This document shows positions 38,155 to 47,961 of a stretch of 64,000 bases of DNA, in pieces. The notes below the pieces were generated by a model. The model made no database searches and was not told where the DNA came from. It worked only from the letters and a program-made list of their open reading frames with translations. A program made the position numbers and the translations under genes. The DNA comes from Jeotgalicoccus aerolatus (lineage in GTDB: Bacteria > Bacillota > Bacilli > Staphylococcales > Salinicoccaceae), in contig NZ_BMCN01000001.1 in assembly GCF_014635205.1 (NCBI RefSeq), forward strand, positions 806,001 through 870,000. The letters are read 5' to 3'. How positions within the stretch are numbered: the first letter of the stretch is position 1; every line of letters begins with the position of its first letter.

Positions 38155-39456
38155 TTAAGCTTGCGGATTAGTGTCACTTATATTGACTTTGCTGTGGAAG
38201 TACAAGCCGATAATTACCATCAGTAAAAGACTCGTTATAGCAATACGTGACGCGACTGTACCTAAGTCACTCAAGACGAGTGTAATTGTTCCGTAAATAA
38301 AAGGTCCTGCTATAGCACTCATTTTGGCACTGAAAGCAAACAGACCAAAGAATTGTCCTTCTTTTCCAACCGGTGATAATTCAATAATAATCGTCCGGGA
38401 GACTACCCAGACAGAACCCATCGCTATTCCAAATAAGCTTGCTGCTATCCAGAATGTCCACATCGGCAGCGGAATTGCAGCGATAGTAATCGCAACCGCG
38501 AGCAAGAGTCCGATTATACTGAATGTCGGTTTTGAACCGTACTTTTGATTGATAAAACCAAATACAAGCGCACCGACAATACTAAACAGTGTCGCAACCA
38601 TAAATACAATTAGAAAAACACCCGACTCAAAACCTACAACCGTCGTTGCATAGGGCTGCATCATAGCAATTGCTGTTGCCAAAGCATCATTAACGAAGAA
38701 ATACGCAATCATAAAAAAGAAGATAGAAGGATATTTTCTCGCTTCTTTAAAAGTATGGTAAATATCTTTATAACCTTTTAAGAAATTTTGCTTAGGTTTA
38801 ACTTTTTGAGCCGGGTCCTTATTAATTAAAAATAATGGCAGGGCAAAAATCAGGAATAGTATTCCGCTCAGCCAGAATGCATTATGAATACCGCTGTCAC
38901 CGACGATTAAGAGAACTGAAAAGATACCAAACAAAGTCCCTAAGTAACCGAGCGATACTCCGAACCCTGAAATTAACGGCACTTCTTTTTTATTACCGAG
39001 TGACGACAGCATACCGTCGTAAAAAACGTTGCCTGAGCCATATGTGAATTTAGCAAATACGAAAAGCATAATCGTTAAAAACAGACCGTTTGGAATACCA
39101 AGTATAGTCCCTGTATTCATACCGCCAAAAAGACCCATTAATATCGAGGCAGCAACTGTAAGAAGTGTAAAAATAATTATATACTTTTTACGTTTCCCCG
39201 ATCTGTCCATAAGCACTCCGAATAATGGTGAAAATAATATAAGCAGCAAAGCACTGCCTGCATTGGCATATGCGATAACTGTAGATGATATTTGTTCCAG
39301 CCGTTCATCAGTGCCGATTATTTCTGTTATGTATTGCGGGAAAAACAAAGTAACAATGTTTGCGGAGAATATTGTGTTGGCAAAATCAAAGAATGCCCAT
39401 GCGAGTATCGGCAGTGATAAAAATAAAACTGCAGGTTTACGGCTTTCTTGCTTCAT
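38155..39456 (-). CDS. MFS transporter of the UMF1 type
   Basis: A 433-residue protein with about twelve membrane helices. The N-terminal LPILAWAFFDFANTIFSANI, the loop MDRSGKRKKY and the second-half FGFINQKYGSKPTF fit the UMF1/Atg22-like branch of the major facilitator superfamily. Substrates of bacterial members are unknown. The start is ATG at 39456, with AAGGGAAG about 9 nt upstream; earlier ATG codons lie before that site. It lies between ptsI and cydA on the same strand, with terminators or promoters on both sides. Confidence 0.82.
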   Translation of the reverse strand: MKQESRKPAVLFLSLPILAWAFFDFANTIFSANIVTLFFPQYITEIIGTDERLEQISSTVIAYANAGSALLLILFSPLFGVLMDRSGKRKKYIIIFTLLTVAASILMGLFGGMNTGTILGIPNGLFLTIMLFVFAKFTYGSGNVFYDGMLSSLGNKKEVPLISGFGVSLGYLGTLFGIFSVLLIVGDSGIHNAFWLSGILFLIFALPLFLINKDPAQKVKPKQNFLKGYKDIYHTFKEARKYPSIFFFMIAYFFVNDALATAIAMMQPYATTVVGFESGVFLIVFMVATLFSIVGALVFGFINQKYGSKPTFSIIGLLLAVAITIAAIPLPMWTFWIAASLFGIAMGSVWVVSRTIIIELSPVGKEGQFFGLFAFSAKMSAIAGPFIYGTITLVLSDLGTVASRIAITSLLLMVIIGLYFHSKVNISDTNPQA

Positions 39457-39481
39457 GTATATACTTCCCTTCATCATTTAG

Positions 39482-39514
39482 TAAAAAAGACATGCAGAAA
39501 ACTTCTGCATGTCC
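39482..39514 (-). terminator. terminator of ptsHI
   Basis: Minus strand GACATGCAGAA / TTCTGCATGTC with a 3-nt loop, followed by six T. Confidence 0.9.
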
Positions 39515-39537
39515 AGTGTACTATACAATATTTAAGA

Positions 39538-41262
39538 TTAAGTTAAGTTTAAGTGTTCCTCGATTAAATAAAGTACATCTTCCGCACTGTCACAAGACAA
39601 TACTTCTTCACTCAGATGTTCCATATCCGTTTTTTTAATTCCGGAAACATACTCCCGGATTGACAGCAGGCTTTTCGGACTAACTGAGAGTTCATCAATC
39701 CCGAAACCGATGAGCAGTGCAATCGACTTAAAGTCGCACGCCATTTCACCACAGACACCGACCCATTTATTATTGCTTCGGCCGCTGTCTATTACTTTTT
39801 TAATTAAACCAAGCACGCTTGGATGATACGGCTGATATAAATCACTGACTTGATCGTTCAGACGGTCAGCTGCCATCGTGTACTGAATTAAATCATTTGT
39901 ACCGATAGAGAAAAAGTCCACATGTTTCGCCAGCTGATCACTGATCATCGCTGCTGAAGGTGTTTCGACCATTATACCTACAGCAATATCACTCAATTCT
40001 AGATCATTTTCAGCTTCGAATTGTTGTTTTTCTTCAATTAGCAATGCTTTTGCTCTGTTAAACTCATCGATTGTTGTTACCATCGGGAACATTACTTTTA
40101 AATTGCCGTGTTCACTGGCACGAACCAGTGCACGCAGCTGCGTTCTAAAAATTTCTTCATTTTTTAAAAGAAATCGAATCGACCGCTCCCCTAAAAATGG
40201 ATTACTTTCTTTAGGTAAATTTAAATAAGACAGTTCCTTATCTCCGCCAATATCAAGCGTGCGTATAATCACAGGTTTGTCAGCCGTTTCTGACAGAACT
40301 GTTTTATACGCTTCGAACTGCTCTTCTTCTGAAGGCAAGTTCATTCTATTCATATAAAGAAATTCAGTACGATAAAGTCCAACACCTTCGGCATCATTAT
40401 CCGTCACATCATTAATATCTTCAGGTCCTTTAATATTAGCAAATAAGCGGATATTAATACCATCAAGAGTTTTTGACTCCTTACCGATATAATCTTTTAA
40501 TTTTTCTTCCCGCTCTTCCTGGGCCTTTTGTTTCTCACTGTAAGCAGCCATTTCTACTTCAGTCGGTTCCAGAATGACATCACCGCTGTAACCGTCAATA
40601 ATGACATTATCTCCGTGTCTGACTTTAGAGATAATATTAGAGATTCCGGATACTGCAGGTATATTTAAACTGCGGGCAATAATTGCCGAGTGGCTCGTCG
40701 TCCCGCCGTTAGCGGTAATAATACCTTTAACATACTTACTGTCCAACTGCGCTGAAGCTGATGGTGTCAACTCATCGGCTACAACTACTACAGGCTGATC
40801 CACCTCAGTTAAATCTGTCAATGCCACACCTTGTATGTTTGCTATTAAACGCATACAGATGTCTTTAACATCAAGTGCGCGGGCTTTCATATACTCTGAG
40901 TCGAGAGATTCAAACTTGGTTATATATGATTTCCCCGCCTCTTGTATTGCTTTTTGCGCATTATACAGATTATTAATGTTGTTAATGATCTGCTCATTAA
41001 AACCAGGATCGTCCAGCATCATAATATGCGCATCAAATATAGCTGCACTGTCTTCGTCGAGATGTGATCCCACATTTTCTCTCAGTTGACGAAGCTGGAT
41101 ATGAGCGTGCTGAATACTTTCTTTGTATGCTGATATTTCTTTATCAACCTGAGCTTTGTCGATTGTCGTTTCCGATACTTCAATTTCTGCTCTTGTGGAA
41201 ATAAATATGCTTCCAAAGCCGATTCCTTCACTCAATTTTAAACCTGTAATAATTTCCGGCAT
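39538..41262 (-). CDS. ptsI: PTS enzyme I (phosphoenolpyruvate-protein phosphotransferase)
   Basis: Transfers phosphate from PEP to HPr, the first step of sugar uptake by the PTS. The active-site histidine lies in GGTTSHSAIIARSLNIPAVS at about residue 190. The PEP-binding barrel has GVGLYRTEFLYM, FFSIGTNDLIQY and GVCGEMACD near the C-terminus. Length 574 is standard. The start overlaps the last base of ptsH. Confidence 0.97.
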   Translation of the reverse strand: MPEIITGLKLSEGIGFGSIFISTRAEIEVSETTIDKAQVDKEISAYKESIQHAHIQLRQLRENVGSHLDEDSAAIFDAHIMMLDDPGFNEQIINNINNLYNAQKAIQEAGKSYITKFESLDSEYMKARALDVKDICMRLIANIQGVALTDLTEVDQPVVVVADELTPSASAQLDSKYVKGIITANGGTTSHSAIIARSLNIPAVSGISNIISKVRHGDNVIIDGYSGDVILEPTEVEMAAYSEKQKAQEEREEKLKDYIGKESKTLDGINIRLFANIKGPEDINDVTDNDAEGVGLYRTEFLYMNRMNLPSEEEQFEAYKTVLSETADKPVIIRTLDIGGDKELSYLNLPKESNPFLGERSIRFLLKNEEIFRTQLRALVRASEHGNLKVMFPMVTTIDEFNRAKALLIEEKQQFEAENDLELSDIAVGIMVETPSAAMISDQLAKHVDFFSIGTNDLIQYTMAADRLNDQVSDLYQPYHPSVLGLIKKVIDSGRSNNKWVGVCGEMACDFKSIALLIGFGIDELSVSPKSLLSIREYVSGIKKTDMEHLSEEVLSCDSAEDVLYLIEEHLNLT

Positions 41263-41528
41263 TAGTCAGTCAGTCCTTCGCTAGATAAAGTTTCAGAAAT
41301 TGCTTCAATTGCTTCTGCATCATCTTTGCCGTCTGCATAAATAGTAACTTCTGCGCCTTTTCCTACGCCTAGTGACATTACTCCCATTATTGATTTTAAG
41401 TTTACTTTTTTACTGTTGTATTCGAGTTCAATATCCGATTCGAATTTTGTTGCCGTCTGCACTAAGATTGTAGCCGGGCGTGCATGAATCCCGGTTTCGT
41501 CGATAATTAGAAATGACTTTGTTTCCAT
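41262..41528 (-). CDS. ptsH: phosphocarrier protein HPr
   Basis: An 88-residue carrier of the PTS. H15 (GIHARPAT) accepts phosphate from enzyme I. S46 ([12 protein letters not shown]) is the HPr kinase site, and its phosphorylated form is the CcpA co-regulator that would act at the cre sites noted in this window. AAAGGAGC precedes the ATG. It is the first gene of ptsHI. Confidence 0.97.
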   Translation of the reverse strand: METKSFLIIDETGIHARPATILVQTATKFESDIELEYNSKKVNLKSIMGVMSLGVGKGAEVTIYADGKDDAEAIEAISETLSSEGLTD

Positions 41529-41585
41529 TATGTTTGCTCCTTTAAGTGTGAATTTCTCAATGATTACACTTATTTTACACCACTT

Positions 41586-42062
41586 TTATGATTCCTGCAT
41601 TGAACTGTCTATATTTTTTGAATTTAAATAAGAAACGCACTTGTCGATATGATCATTGCCGAGCTTTTTCATCAGGAAGTAACTGATCATTGCTGTTGAA
41701 CCTTGTGTAACTAGAGGAACGACTCCGAAACGTCCGCCTGATTTACGCTGCTTTTTACTTATCTTATTTACTGCGTAGCCAATCGTTTTACGGGCGACGA
41801 ACTCTCCTCCGACACTCGATATCATTACAGCTGCTCTCGTTTTCATATCATCGCTGTATTTCGCCACATCATCATGAGTAATCCCGAATATTTCTTCTAT
41901 CTCGCCGGTAATCTCATTGAGCAGCTTCATATCTGTCCCGACATCAAGCAGCGGTATAGGCAGTGCTGCCGCTAATGCGGAATATGTCGCTTTAGATTTT
42001 ACATGTTCGCGTGCTTCTTTTGCACGTTCTTCAATTTCTATATTTGTTAATGGTTCAGCCAT
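41586..42062 (-). CDS. DUF697-like protein, 158 residues
   Basis: A protein with a helical N-terminus and the pattern ALAAALPIPLLDVGTDMKLL at about residues 31-50. A Gly-rich hydrophobic stretch follows, then a VPLVTQGSTAMISYFLMKKL segment near residue 125. This resembles DUF697-type domains attached to membranes or GTPases, whose role is unknown. The start is ATG at 42062, with AAGGAGAT 7 nt before it; a TTG six codons earlier would span this site. It lies between hutG and ptsH on the same strand. The family call is by eye. Confidence 0.65.
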   Translation of the reverse strand: MAEPLTNIEIEERAKEAREHVKSKATYSALAAALPIPLLDVGTDMKLLNEITGEIEEIFGITHDDVAKYSDDMKTRAAVMISSVGGEFVARKTIGYAVNKISKKQRKSGGRFGVVPLVTQGSTAMISYFLMKKLGNDHIDKCVSYLNSKNIDSSMQES

Positions 42063-42128
42063 AGTTAATATCTCCTTCAAATTTCAAGTTTATATTATAT
42101 GCTATACCCGTTTTTTATTTTTTCGAAC

Positions 42129-43025
42129 TTAAAACACTTTTCTCGATGTTAAAAACTTATAAATAATACTTGCCGCCATAGCACTCGTTCTATTTTCGAT
42201 ATCGAGGGGCGGAGAGACTTCGGAAACATCAAAACTCTTCAAATTATCCAGCACTGCAAATTTGGCTATCAAATCATGTATCTCTTCTGCCGTATAGCCA
42301 TTAGGACTTGGTGCGCTGACACCAGGTGCTGCAGCCTGCTGCAGAGAATCCATACATAACGTTAAAACAACTGCATCGTAATCTGACAGAGCGTCGATCA
42401 CTTCGTTTACTGCATCGGTCTGTCTGACTTCATCAATTGAATGGTATTTCACATTAAATTCATCTGCAGTATCATACAGTGTTTGAGTATTCCCTTGCGG
42501 CTGCAAACCTAAGCAGTAATAATCCACTTGTTCATCGCTGGATAAAATCTGATAAAACATCGTGCCTGATGAAGGCCTTTCATTGCGAAGATCAAAATGA
42601 GCATCCAGATTAACAATTGCCAGCTTGCCTTTAAAGGCTTTTCTCGCCCCTAAATAATGACCGTAGAATGTCTCATGTCCGCCTCCTATAATTACTGGGA
42701 AACTGTTGTTTTTATAAATATCGTATATGACATTGCCCAAGTCTTTCTGAGACTGTTCCAAATCCTCTGTCCCAATCACTGTACCGATATCATACAGCGG
42801 TTTTGTGTATGCATAAGAAGCCATTTTTTCTCGTACTTTAAACGGTCCTTCTGCCGCACCTGCAGTTCCTTTATTGCGTCTGATGCCTTCATCTGAACTG
42901 AATCCCGCTATAACAGGCACATTTTCTTCCTGTTTATATTCCTTTATGATTTGATGAATTCGTTCATGTACAGATTCATTGTCAGTCCGTCCCTGATAGT
43001 TATATTTTTCTATTTGAGCCATCAT
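42129..43025 (-). CDS. hutG: formimidoylglutamase (arginase/ureohydrolase family)
   Basis: A Mn-dependent enzyme that hydrolyses N-formimidoyl-glutamate to glutamate and formamide in histidine breakdown. Metal motifs are GGGHE, NLDAHFDLR and the LTLCMDSLQQAAAPGVSAP region, whose Cys-Met-Asp form I recall from staphylococcal HutG. The GNTQTLYD segment also fits HutG. No hutH, hutU or hutI is nearby, so the pathway context is missing. The start is ATG at 43025, six bases after AAAGGAG; the gene begins inside the end of the upstream membrane protein gene, so the two are translationally linked. Confidence 0.82.
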   Translation of the reverse strand: MMAQIEKYNYQGRTDNESVHERIHQIIKEYKQEENVPVIAGFSSDEGIRRNKGTAGAAEGPFKVREKMASYAYTKPLYDIGTVIGTEDLEQSQKDLGNVIYDIYKNNSFPVIIGGGHETFYGHYLGARKAFKGKLAIVNLDAHFDLRNERPSSGTMFYQILSSDEQVDYYCLGLQPQGNTQTLYDTADEFNVKYHSIDEVRQTDAVNEVIDALSDYDAVVLTLCMDSLQQAAAPGVSAPSPNGYTAEEIHDLIAKFAVLDNLKSFDVSEVSPPLDIENRTSAMAASIIYKFLTSRKVF

Positions 43026-44259
43026 TTTCATCTCCTTTAAATTCTTTAAAAATGCTGATTAATAAGAGCGGTGTCAGTAAAAGGACTAAAAATACATTGA
43101 ACGGCAGTATGAACAGAGATAATTCAACATCTTTAAACAATGTAATATACAAACTGACCGTTACATTCAGCCACAGAATAAAAATTACAATCATCTGTCT
43201 GTGATAATATTTATTTTTCAATAAATTCATAATCGTAAAGTACAGGTATAAAAGTGCCAGTACTAACGTTATTAATAAATTCACCCATTCGTAAATGGTC
43301 TGCATATCATTTAGTCTGAAATATCCTTCAACAAACACACCGTTGCGATTATTAAATTCTAAAAAGACGAATATTAGTACGATAATGCCAAATAAAATTT
43401 CAATGTAATTCACTTTAAACCACGCAGGCAGATCAGTCTCGAAAAACTGTTTCAGCTTATTTAAAAACTTATTGCGGAAGTCGTAAAGTTTTTCGGAAAA
43501 CCCTAAATAATGATCAGGTGTAAATTTAGCAGCTTTTCTGCTTTTTTTATTTAACCTCGATAATTTTTCCGGATCATTCTCAGATGGTTTTTTCAGCAGG
43601 TTGTTCGCTTTTAATAAAAACACTCCGACCCACAACGCCATAAATGAAGATACCCAGACCATAGCAAAGAACAGATTAATACTCAGTACATCTGTCGGAG
43701 TAATCGTCGATTCAATATTTGAATATACAGCGTTCTGCGTCAGAAAATATGCTATACCGTAAAACAGCAGAATAATCATATAATGTTCTTTACGGTGAGC
43801 TGGATTCAAATACTCATTAAAGACACTGAACAGCAGATGAATAATAAAGGCAAGAAGAAACATTAATGCCCATAGTCCGTATGCTTGAGTCATCAAAATC
43901 GTTGTCACAATAAACAGTACAAGTGACAGTCCGATAAAGAAAAATGTAATCGGCACATCGTACTTTGTCGTCGTCTTTATCCATGAGCCGACTTTAAACA
44001 TAAACAGTCCGAACAAAATTATTAAAATTCCTGCTATAATCGGAAATCCTCCAATCATAGCTGACAGCATATTCGATACTTCTAAAAAGAAAGCACTAAT
44101 TAAATCAAAAATCGTTTCGATTTTATCTTCCTGAACAGATACTTCTTCATTTCTAATTTGCCCGGTGTTGAATAAAATAAAAAGACCTAAAATAATAAAA
44201 AATATACCGAGTATATAACTGATAATCACTTCACTGCGATTCCTGAGTTTCTCTATCAT
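43000..44259 (-). CDS. polytopic membrane protein, probable AuxA-like beta-lactam/LTA auxiliary factor
   Basis: A 419-residue protein with about eleven hydrophobic segments. A charged cytoplasmic stretch (about residues 222-270, rich in Lys and Arg) splits it into two halves. I see no catalytic motif. In S. aureus a membrane protein of similar size between purD and ptsH is AuxA, reported to stabilise lipoteichoic acid and affect beta-lactam resistance. Position and topology suggest this is its counterpart, but the name rests on synteny, not on recognised sequence. Its end overlaps hutG by 26 nt. A 260-bp upstream gap holds only its promoter region and the purD terminator. Confidence 0.65.
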   Translation of the reverse strand: MIEKLRNRSEVIISYILGIFFIILGLFILFNTGQIRNEEVSVQEDKIETIFDLISAFFLEVSNMLSAMIGGFPIIAGILIILFGLFMFKVGSWIKTTTKYDVPITFFFIGLSLVLFIVTTILMTQAYGLWALMFLLAFIIHLLFSVFNEYLNPAHRKEHYMIILLFYGIAYFLTQNAVYSNIESTITPTDVLSINLFFAMVWVSSFMALWVGVFLLKANNLLKKPSENDPEKLSRLNKKSRKAAKFTPDHYLGFSEKLYDFRNKFLNKLKQFFETDLPAWFKVNYIEILFGIIVLIFVFLEFNNRNGVFVEGYFRLNDMQTIYEWVNLLITLVLALLYLYFTIMNLLKNKYYHRQMIVIFILWLNVTVSLYITLFKDVELSLFILPFNVFLVLLLTPLLLISIFKEFKGDENDGSNRKI

Positions 44260-44430
44260 TCTGTCACCTCAATTGTTCCTATTATATTAAACTTAACGAT
44301 AAAAATCATTCTTCAGCTTATTTATGTTTGAGCTTCAAATTTCCGGTTATATAAGTTATTAACAGATAATAATATAATACATGATATCTCCCGATATCCG
44401 ACTCATCCATATACTTAAGTTTTAACGTAA

Positions 44431-44519
44431 GAGTAAGGCATTATTATATCATTTTAATGCCTTTTACTCATGTAAAGAGGCCGGCTTTGATGTGCATTGC
44501 ACTTTGCCGGCCTCTTTTA
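44431..44519 (-). terminator. two hairpins after purD
   Basis: First a strong stem AAAGAGGCCGGC / GCCGGCCTCTTT (44474-44485 and 44506-44517), then a second stem with GGCATTA / TAATGCC cores (44431-44469). Together they end purD transcription. Confidence 0.8.
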
Positions 44520-45791
44520 TTAATTTGTTAGCATCGCTCTGTGAGCGATGTCTGTCCTGTAAAAAATCTCGTCTTTATCAAATTCTATTTTATCGACACA
44601 GCCGTAAGCTGCCTGCAATGCTTCTTTTATCGTCATGCCTGTACCTGTTACAAGCATCATTCTGCCGCCTGAGGATATATAGTCTCCTTCTTCAGTTTGA
44701 GCGAGTCCGCTTATAAAACTTCGGTCCATCACTTCATCTGTAAAAGAAATTCCTATGCCTCGTTTATATTCAAAGGGATATCCCGCTGTTGCCAGCATGA
44801 CACCTACTGTGTATCCTTCTTTCCAATCGATTTTCATTGGCTGTTTTTTCTGTACATGTTCAAGTATGGAAGCAAAGTCGCTGTCGATCATCGACAGCAG
44901 CACCTGAGCTTCAGGATCTCCGAATCTCGCATTATATTCAAGAACTTTAACACCATCGTCTGTCAGCATAGCACCGAGATATAGTACTCCGAAATAACTC
45001 AATCCTTCTTTAACCATGGCTAAAGCAGTCGGTTCTATGATTTTCTCTATCGCTTCCTGCCTGACCGCTTCACTGATATGAGTAACTGGTGCATAGGCAC
45101 CCATTCCTCCTGTGTTCGGTCCCTTATTCTTGCCAAAGGCACTTTTATGATCCTGCGCGATGACTTCGAAAGTATGCGTATACTCTTCATTTACCATAAC
45201 CATCAGCGAGAATTCTTCGCCTTCTAAATATTCTTCGAATATGAGCGGTTCCATCTCCCCGTCTTTAGACGGTTCACCTAGTATTTTAAGGGCATCCAGC
45301 CCTTCTTCAACACTGTGTATAATAACGACACCTTTACCTTCTGTCAGACCGTCTTTTTTTATTACATAAGGCGGTACTGCAGTTTTTATATAAGATTCAG
45401 CAGCATCATAATTCACAAACACTTGAAATTCAGCTGTAGGTATATTATATTTTTTCAGCAGATTTTTAGTAAAAGATTTACTTGTTTCCATCTGTGCTTC
45501 TTTTTTACGCGGACCAAAAACCGTTAAGCCATATTCATCAGTTAAGAAGTCCGCCAGTCCAAGTGATAGTGGTTTTGCATCCCCAATGATGACCCAATCC
45601 ACTTGCTTTTCAATACATATACCGGCAATTGCATCAAAATCATCCTCATCAACGCGGTACATGACCTCGCATATTTCTCTCATCCCCGCATTCCCCGGTA
45701 TTGCAAAGATATTTTTAACACTTCTGGCATTTGCCAACATCTTGACAATGGCATGTTCTCTGCCGCCTTTGCCAATTACTGCAACGTTCAT
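44520..45791 (-). CDS. purD: phosphoribosylamine-glycine ligase
   Basis: An ATP-grasp enzyme that joins phosphoribosylamine and glycine in purine synthesis. VIGKGGREHAIVKML opens the protein. KKDGLTEGKGVVI, FEEYLEGEEFSLM and GPNTGGMGAYAPV form the ATP-grasp core, and YNARFGDPEAQVLL supplies metal ligands. Length 423 is normal. The segment after strand 3 reads VIIGDAKPLSLGLADFL, where most PurD have GPE-x-PL, a change in a conserved loop. It stands alone: no other pur gene is in the window, although in S. aureus it ends a ten-gene pur operon next to folD. It is divergent from folD. Confidence 0.92.
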   Translation of the reverse strand: MNVAVIGKGGREHAIVKMLANARSVKNIFAIPGNAGMREICEVMYRVDEDDFDAIAGICIEKQVDWVIIGDAKPLSLGLADFLTDEYGLTVFGPRKKEAQMETSKSFTKNLLKKYNIPTAEFQVFVNYDAAESYIKTAVPPYVIKKDGLTEGKGVVIIHSVEEGLDALKILGEPSKDGEMEPLIFEEYLEGEEFSLMVMVNEEYTHTFEVIAQDHKSAFGKNKGPNTGGMGAYAPVTHISEAVRQEAIEKIIEPTALAMVKEGLSYFGVLYLGAMLTDDGVKVLEYNARFGDPEAQVLLSMIDSDFASILEHVQKKQPMKIDWKEGYTVGVMLATAGYPFEYKRGIGISFTDEVMDRSFISGLAQTEEGDYISSGGRMMLVTGTGMTIKEALQAAYGCVDKIEFDKDEIFYRTDIAHRAMLTN

Positions 45792-45963
45792 AATTATTCC
45801 CCTTTCATAATGTCACACTTATGTAATATGAACTTAACATTATTATAACTTAAATTGATTAACACTACTAATTTCCCGATATTCATATTAAATTATATCT
45901 ATAGCATTTTCTTATGTTTTTCGAGATAATGGAATAGACAAACTTTTAGGGAGGATATTTAAT

Positions 45964-46815
45964 ATGACTGCAGAATTACTAAACGGCCGTGAAATTGCTA
46001 AGGATTACCGTGCCGGATTACAAAATGAAGTTGAAAAATTAAAATCGATGGGAATTACACCAAATCTTACGGTGGTTATTGTAGGTAACGACGGTGCTTC
46101 ATTAAGCTACGTCCGTTCAAAAAACAAAGCTGCTGAAAAAATTGGCATGGAGTCATCTATTGTTCGTTTAGATGAAGATACTTCTGAAGAAGATGTGCTG
46201 GCAGCAGTTGAAAAGCTTAATCAGGACGACAATGTGAACGGTATCCTCGTTCAAGTGCCGCTGCCAAAACAAGTAGATGAAAATAAAGTACTCGAAGCGA
46301 TTGCACCGCACAAAGATGTCGATGGCTTCAGTCCAGTAAATATCGGCCGTTTATATACTGGCCAGCGCACTTTCGTACCATGCACGCCGCTTGGTATTAT
46401 GGAATTACTAAAACATACAGGATCTCTGGAAGGTAAAACTGTTGCTGTTGTTGGACGTTCACACATCGTCGGCCAGCCGGTTGCAAAACTTTTAACGAAT
46501 GAAAATGCAACAGTGACATTAATGCACTCACGCACGAAAGATATGGTTGAATCACTTAAAAACTTTGACGTAGTTGTCAGTGCTGTAGGAAAACCAGGCC
46601 TAATTAAAGGTTCCGACCTTAAAGAAGGCGCTGTAGTTATCGATGTCGGCAATACAGTTGTCGATGAAAAATTGGTCGGAGATGTTGATTTTGAATCAGC
46701 TAAAGAAGTAGCAAGCTATATCACTCCTGTTCCAGGCGGCGTTGGCCCACTCACAATCACTATGGTATTAAATAACACACTTTTAGCTGCTAAATGGCAT
46801 AACGAAGATAAGTAA
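45964..46815 (+). CDS. folD: bifunctional methylene-THF dehydrogenase / methenyl-THF cyclohydrolase
   Basis: FolD interconverts methylene-, methenyl- and formyl-tetrahydrofolate, which supplies one-carbon units for purines and fMet. The catalytic segment [15 protein letters not shown] holds the key lysine. [33 protein letters not shown] and the NADP loop [16 protein letters not shown] are intact, as is [15 protein letters not shown]. Length 283 is standard. GGGAGGAT precedes the ATG. It is a single-gene unit, divergent from purD. Confidence 0.97.
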   Translation: MTAELLNGREIAKDYRAGLQNEVEKLKSMGITPNLTVVIVGNDGASLSYVRSKNKAAEKIGMESSIVRLDEDTSEEDVLAAVEKLNQDDNVNGILVQVPLPKQVDENKVLEAIAPHKDVDGFSPVNIGRLYTGQRTFVPCTPLGIMELLKHTGSLEGKTVAVVGRSHIVGQPVAKLLTNENATVTLMHSRTKDMVESLKNFDVVVSAVGKPGLIKGSDLKEGAVVIDVGNTVVDEKLVGDVDFESAKEVASYITPVPGGVGPLTITMVLNNTLLAAKWHNEDK

Positions 46816-46854
46816 TCTTTATCAAAATACTTTTAAAAGCATTTTAAAATAAAA

Positions 46855-46905
46855 GAAACCGCAGCTTCCCTTTGAAGTAAAAAAGGAGAAGCTGCGGATT
46901 TTTTA
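46855..46905. terminator. terminator of folD and the convergent exchanger gene
   Basis: Arms CCGCAGCTTC (46859-46868) and GAAGCTGCGG (46888-46897) with inner pairing CCTTT / AAAGG, then a T-tract. Confidence 0.88.
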
Positions 46906-46906
46906 A

Positions 46907-47878
46907 TTATCCTCTTATAATAATATACACAAGGTATATAATATACATACTTACCAGTATGCCGCCTGTAATACGCGACAGCTGGTTTTTCCACAAAGCG
47001 ATAATCATAAGTACTGCGGAGATAAATATGAGTACCCAAACATCTGTAAATAAAGAACCGCTGACACCCAGCGGGCTGATTACTGCAGATAAACCTAGAA
47101 CGAACATTATATTAAAAATATTACTGCCGATCAGGTTGCCGAAAGCCATATCAGCCTCACCTTTCATTGCTGCTGATACTGATGTCGTTAATTCAGGCAG
47201 AGATGTACCAATCGCAACAATCGTCAATCCTACAAGCGCCTGACTCATGCCGAGTGATAAAGCTATTGAAGAGGCGCTGTCAACAACGAGATCACCGCCG
47301 AACACAATACCAGCCAGACCGATAACAAACAAGGCAATATTTTTAGTCCAGCTGGAATCGTTGCCTGCCGCTTTTGCCTCGTCATCCATAGTCGATTCTC
47401 TCGTGCGTCGTGCTTTAACAAATGTATAATACAGGAATAAAGCAATACCCGCTAAAAGTATAATGCCATCAATACGGCCGATCGCGCTGGCCTCAGCTGA
47501 AAACAGCAGCCTGTCAGACATAAATATAAGCACTAGTACAGCCGCAATCAATGAATACGGAATCTCTCTAATTTGAGTATCTTTTTGAACAATTATAGGT
47601 GATACTAATACTGTTATCCCGAGCATCAGAGAAATATTTATAATATTACTTCCGATAACGTTCCCGATAACCATATCACCATTGCCCTCGAGGGCAGCAA
47701 TAATACTGACAACTGCTTCCGGTGCACTTGTACCGAGCGATACGATTGTCAACCCGACAATCATTGGAGAAATATGCAGTTTTCCGGCAATTGCCGAAGC
47801 TCCATCTACAAAATATCCTGCACCTTTAATCAGGAGTATAAAGCCAACTACTAATAATATATACGTCAAAATTCCCAC
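46907..47878 (-). CDS. calcium/sodium antiporter (CaCA family, YrbG-like)
   Basis: A 323-residue membrane protein with about ten helices and two inverted alpha repeats. The motifs GLTIVSLGTSAPEAVVSI and GNVIGSNIINISLMLG appear in the first repeat, and GLTIVAIGTSLPELTTSV with GNLIGSNIFNIMFVLG in the second. These hold the acidic and asparagine ion ligands of K-independent Na/Ca exchangers. It exports Ca using the sodium gradient, or may act on other cations. The start may be GTG at 47878, or a TTG three codons later with better-spaced GGAGTGGG. Confidence 0.9.
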   Translation of the reverse strand: MGILTYILLVVGFILLIKGAGYFVDGASAIAGKLHISPMIVGLTIVSLGTSAPEAVVSIIAALEGNGDMVIGNVIGSNIINISLMLGITVLVSPIIVQKDTQIREIPYSLIAAVLVLIFMSDRLLFSAEASAIGRIDGIILLAGIALFLYYTFVKARRTRESTMDDEAKAAGNDSSWTKNIALFVIGLAGIVFGGDLVVDSASSIALSLGMSQALVGLTIVAIGTSLPELTTSVSAAMKGEADMAFGNLIGSNIFNIMFVLGLSAVISPLGVSGSLFTDVWVLIFISAVLMIIALWKNQLSRITGGILVSMYIIYLVYIIIRG

Positions 47879-47961
47879 TCCATCTCTTTACTATTCTTGG
47901 TCGTTAATAAATAAGTATGCTAAAATTAAAAAAAGTATTGTAAACTTAAAGGTGTGATTAA

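Noticed and set aside
41529..41585. An imperfect inverted repeat before ptsH (AAGTGT / ACACTT).
   Set aside because: Six-base arms with a long unpaired middle and no T-tract. It is neither a terminator nor a known operator.
42129..43025. HutG reads Cys-Met-Asp where most arginase-family enzymes have Asp-x-Asp.
   Set aside because: I recall the same Cys-Met-Asp form in staphylococcal HutG, so it looks like a subgroup feature, not a lost metal ligand.
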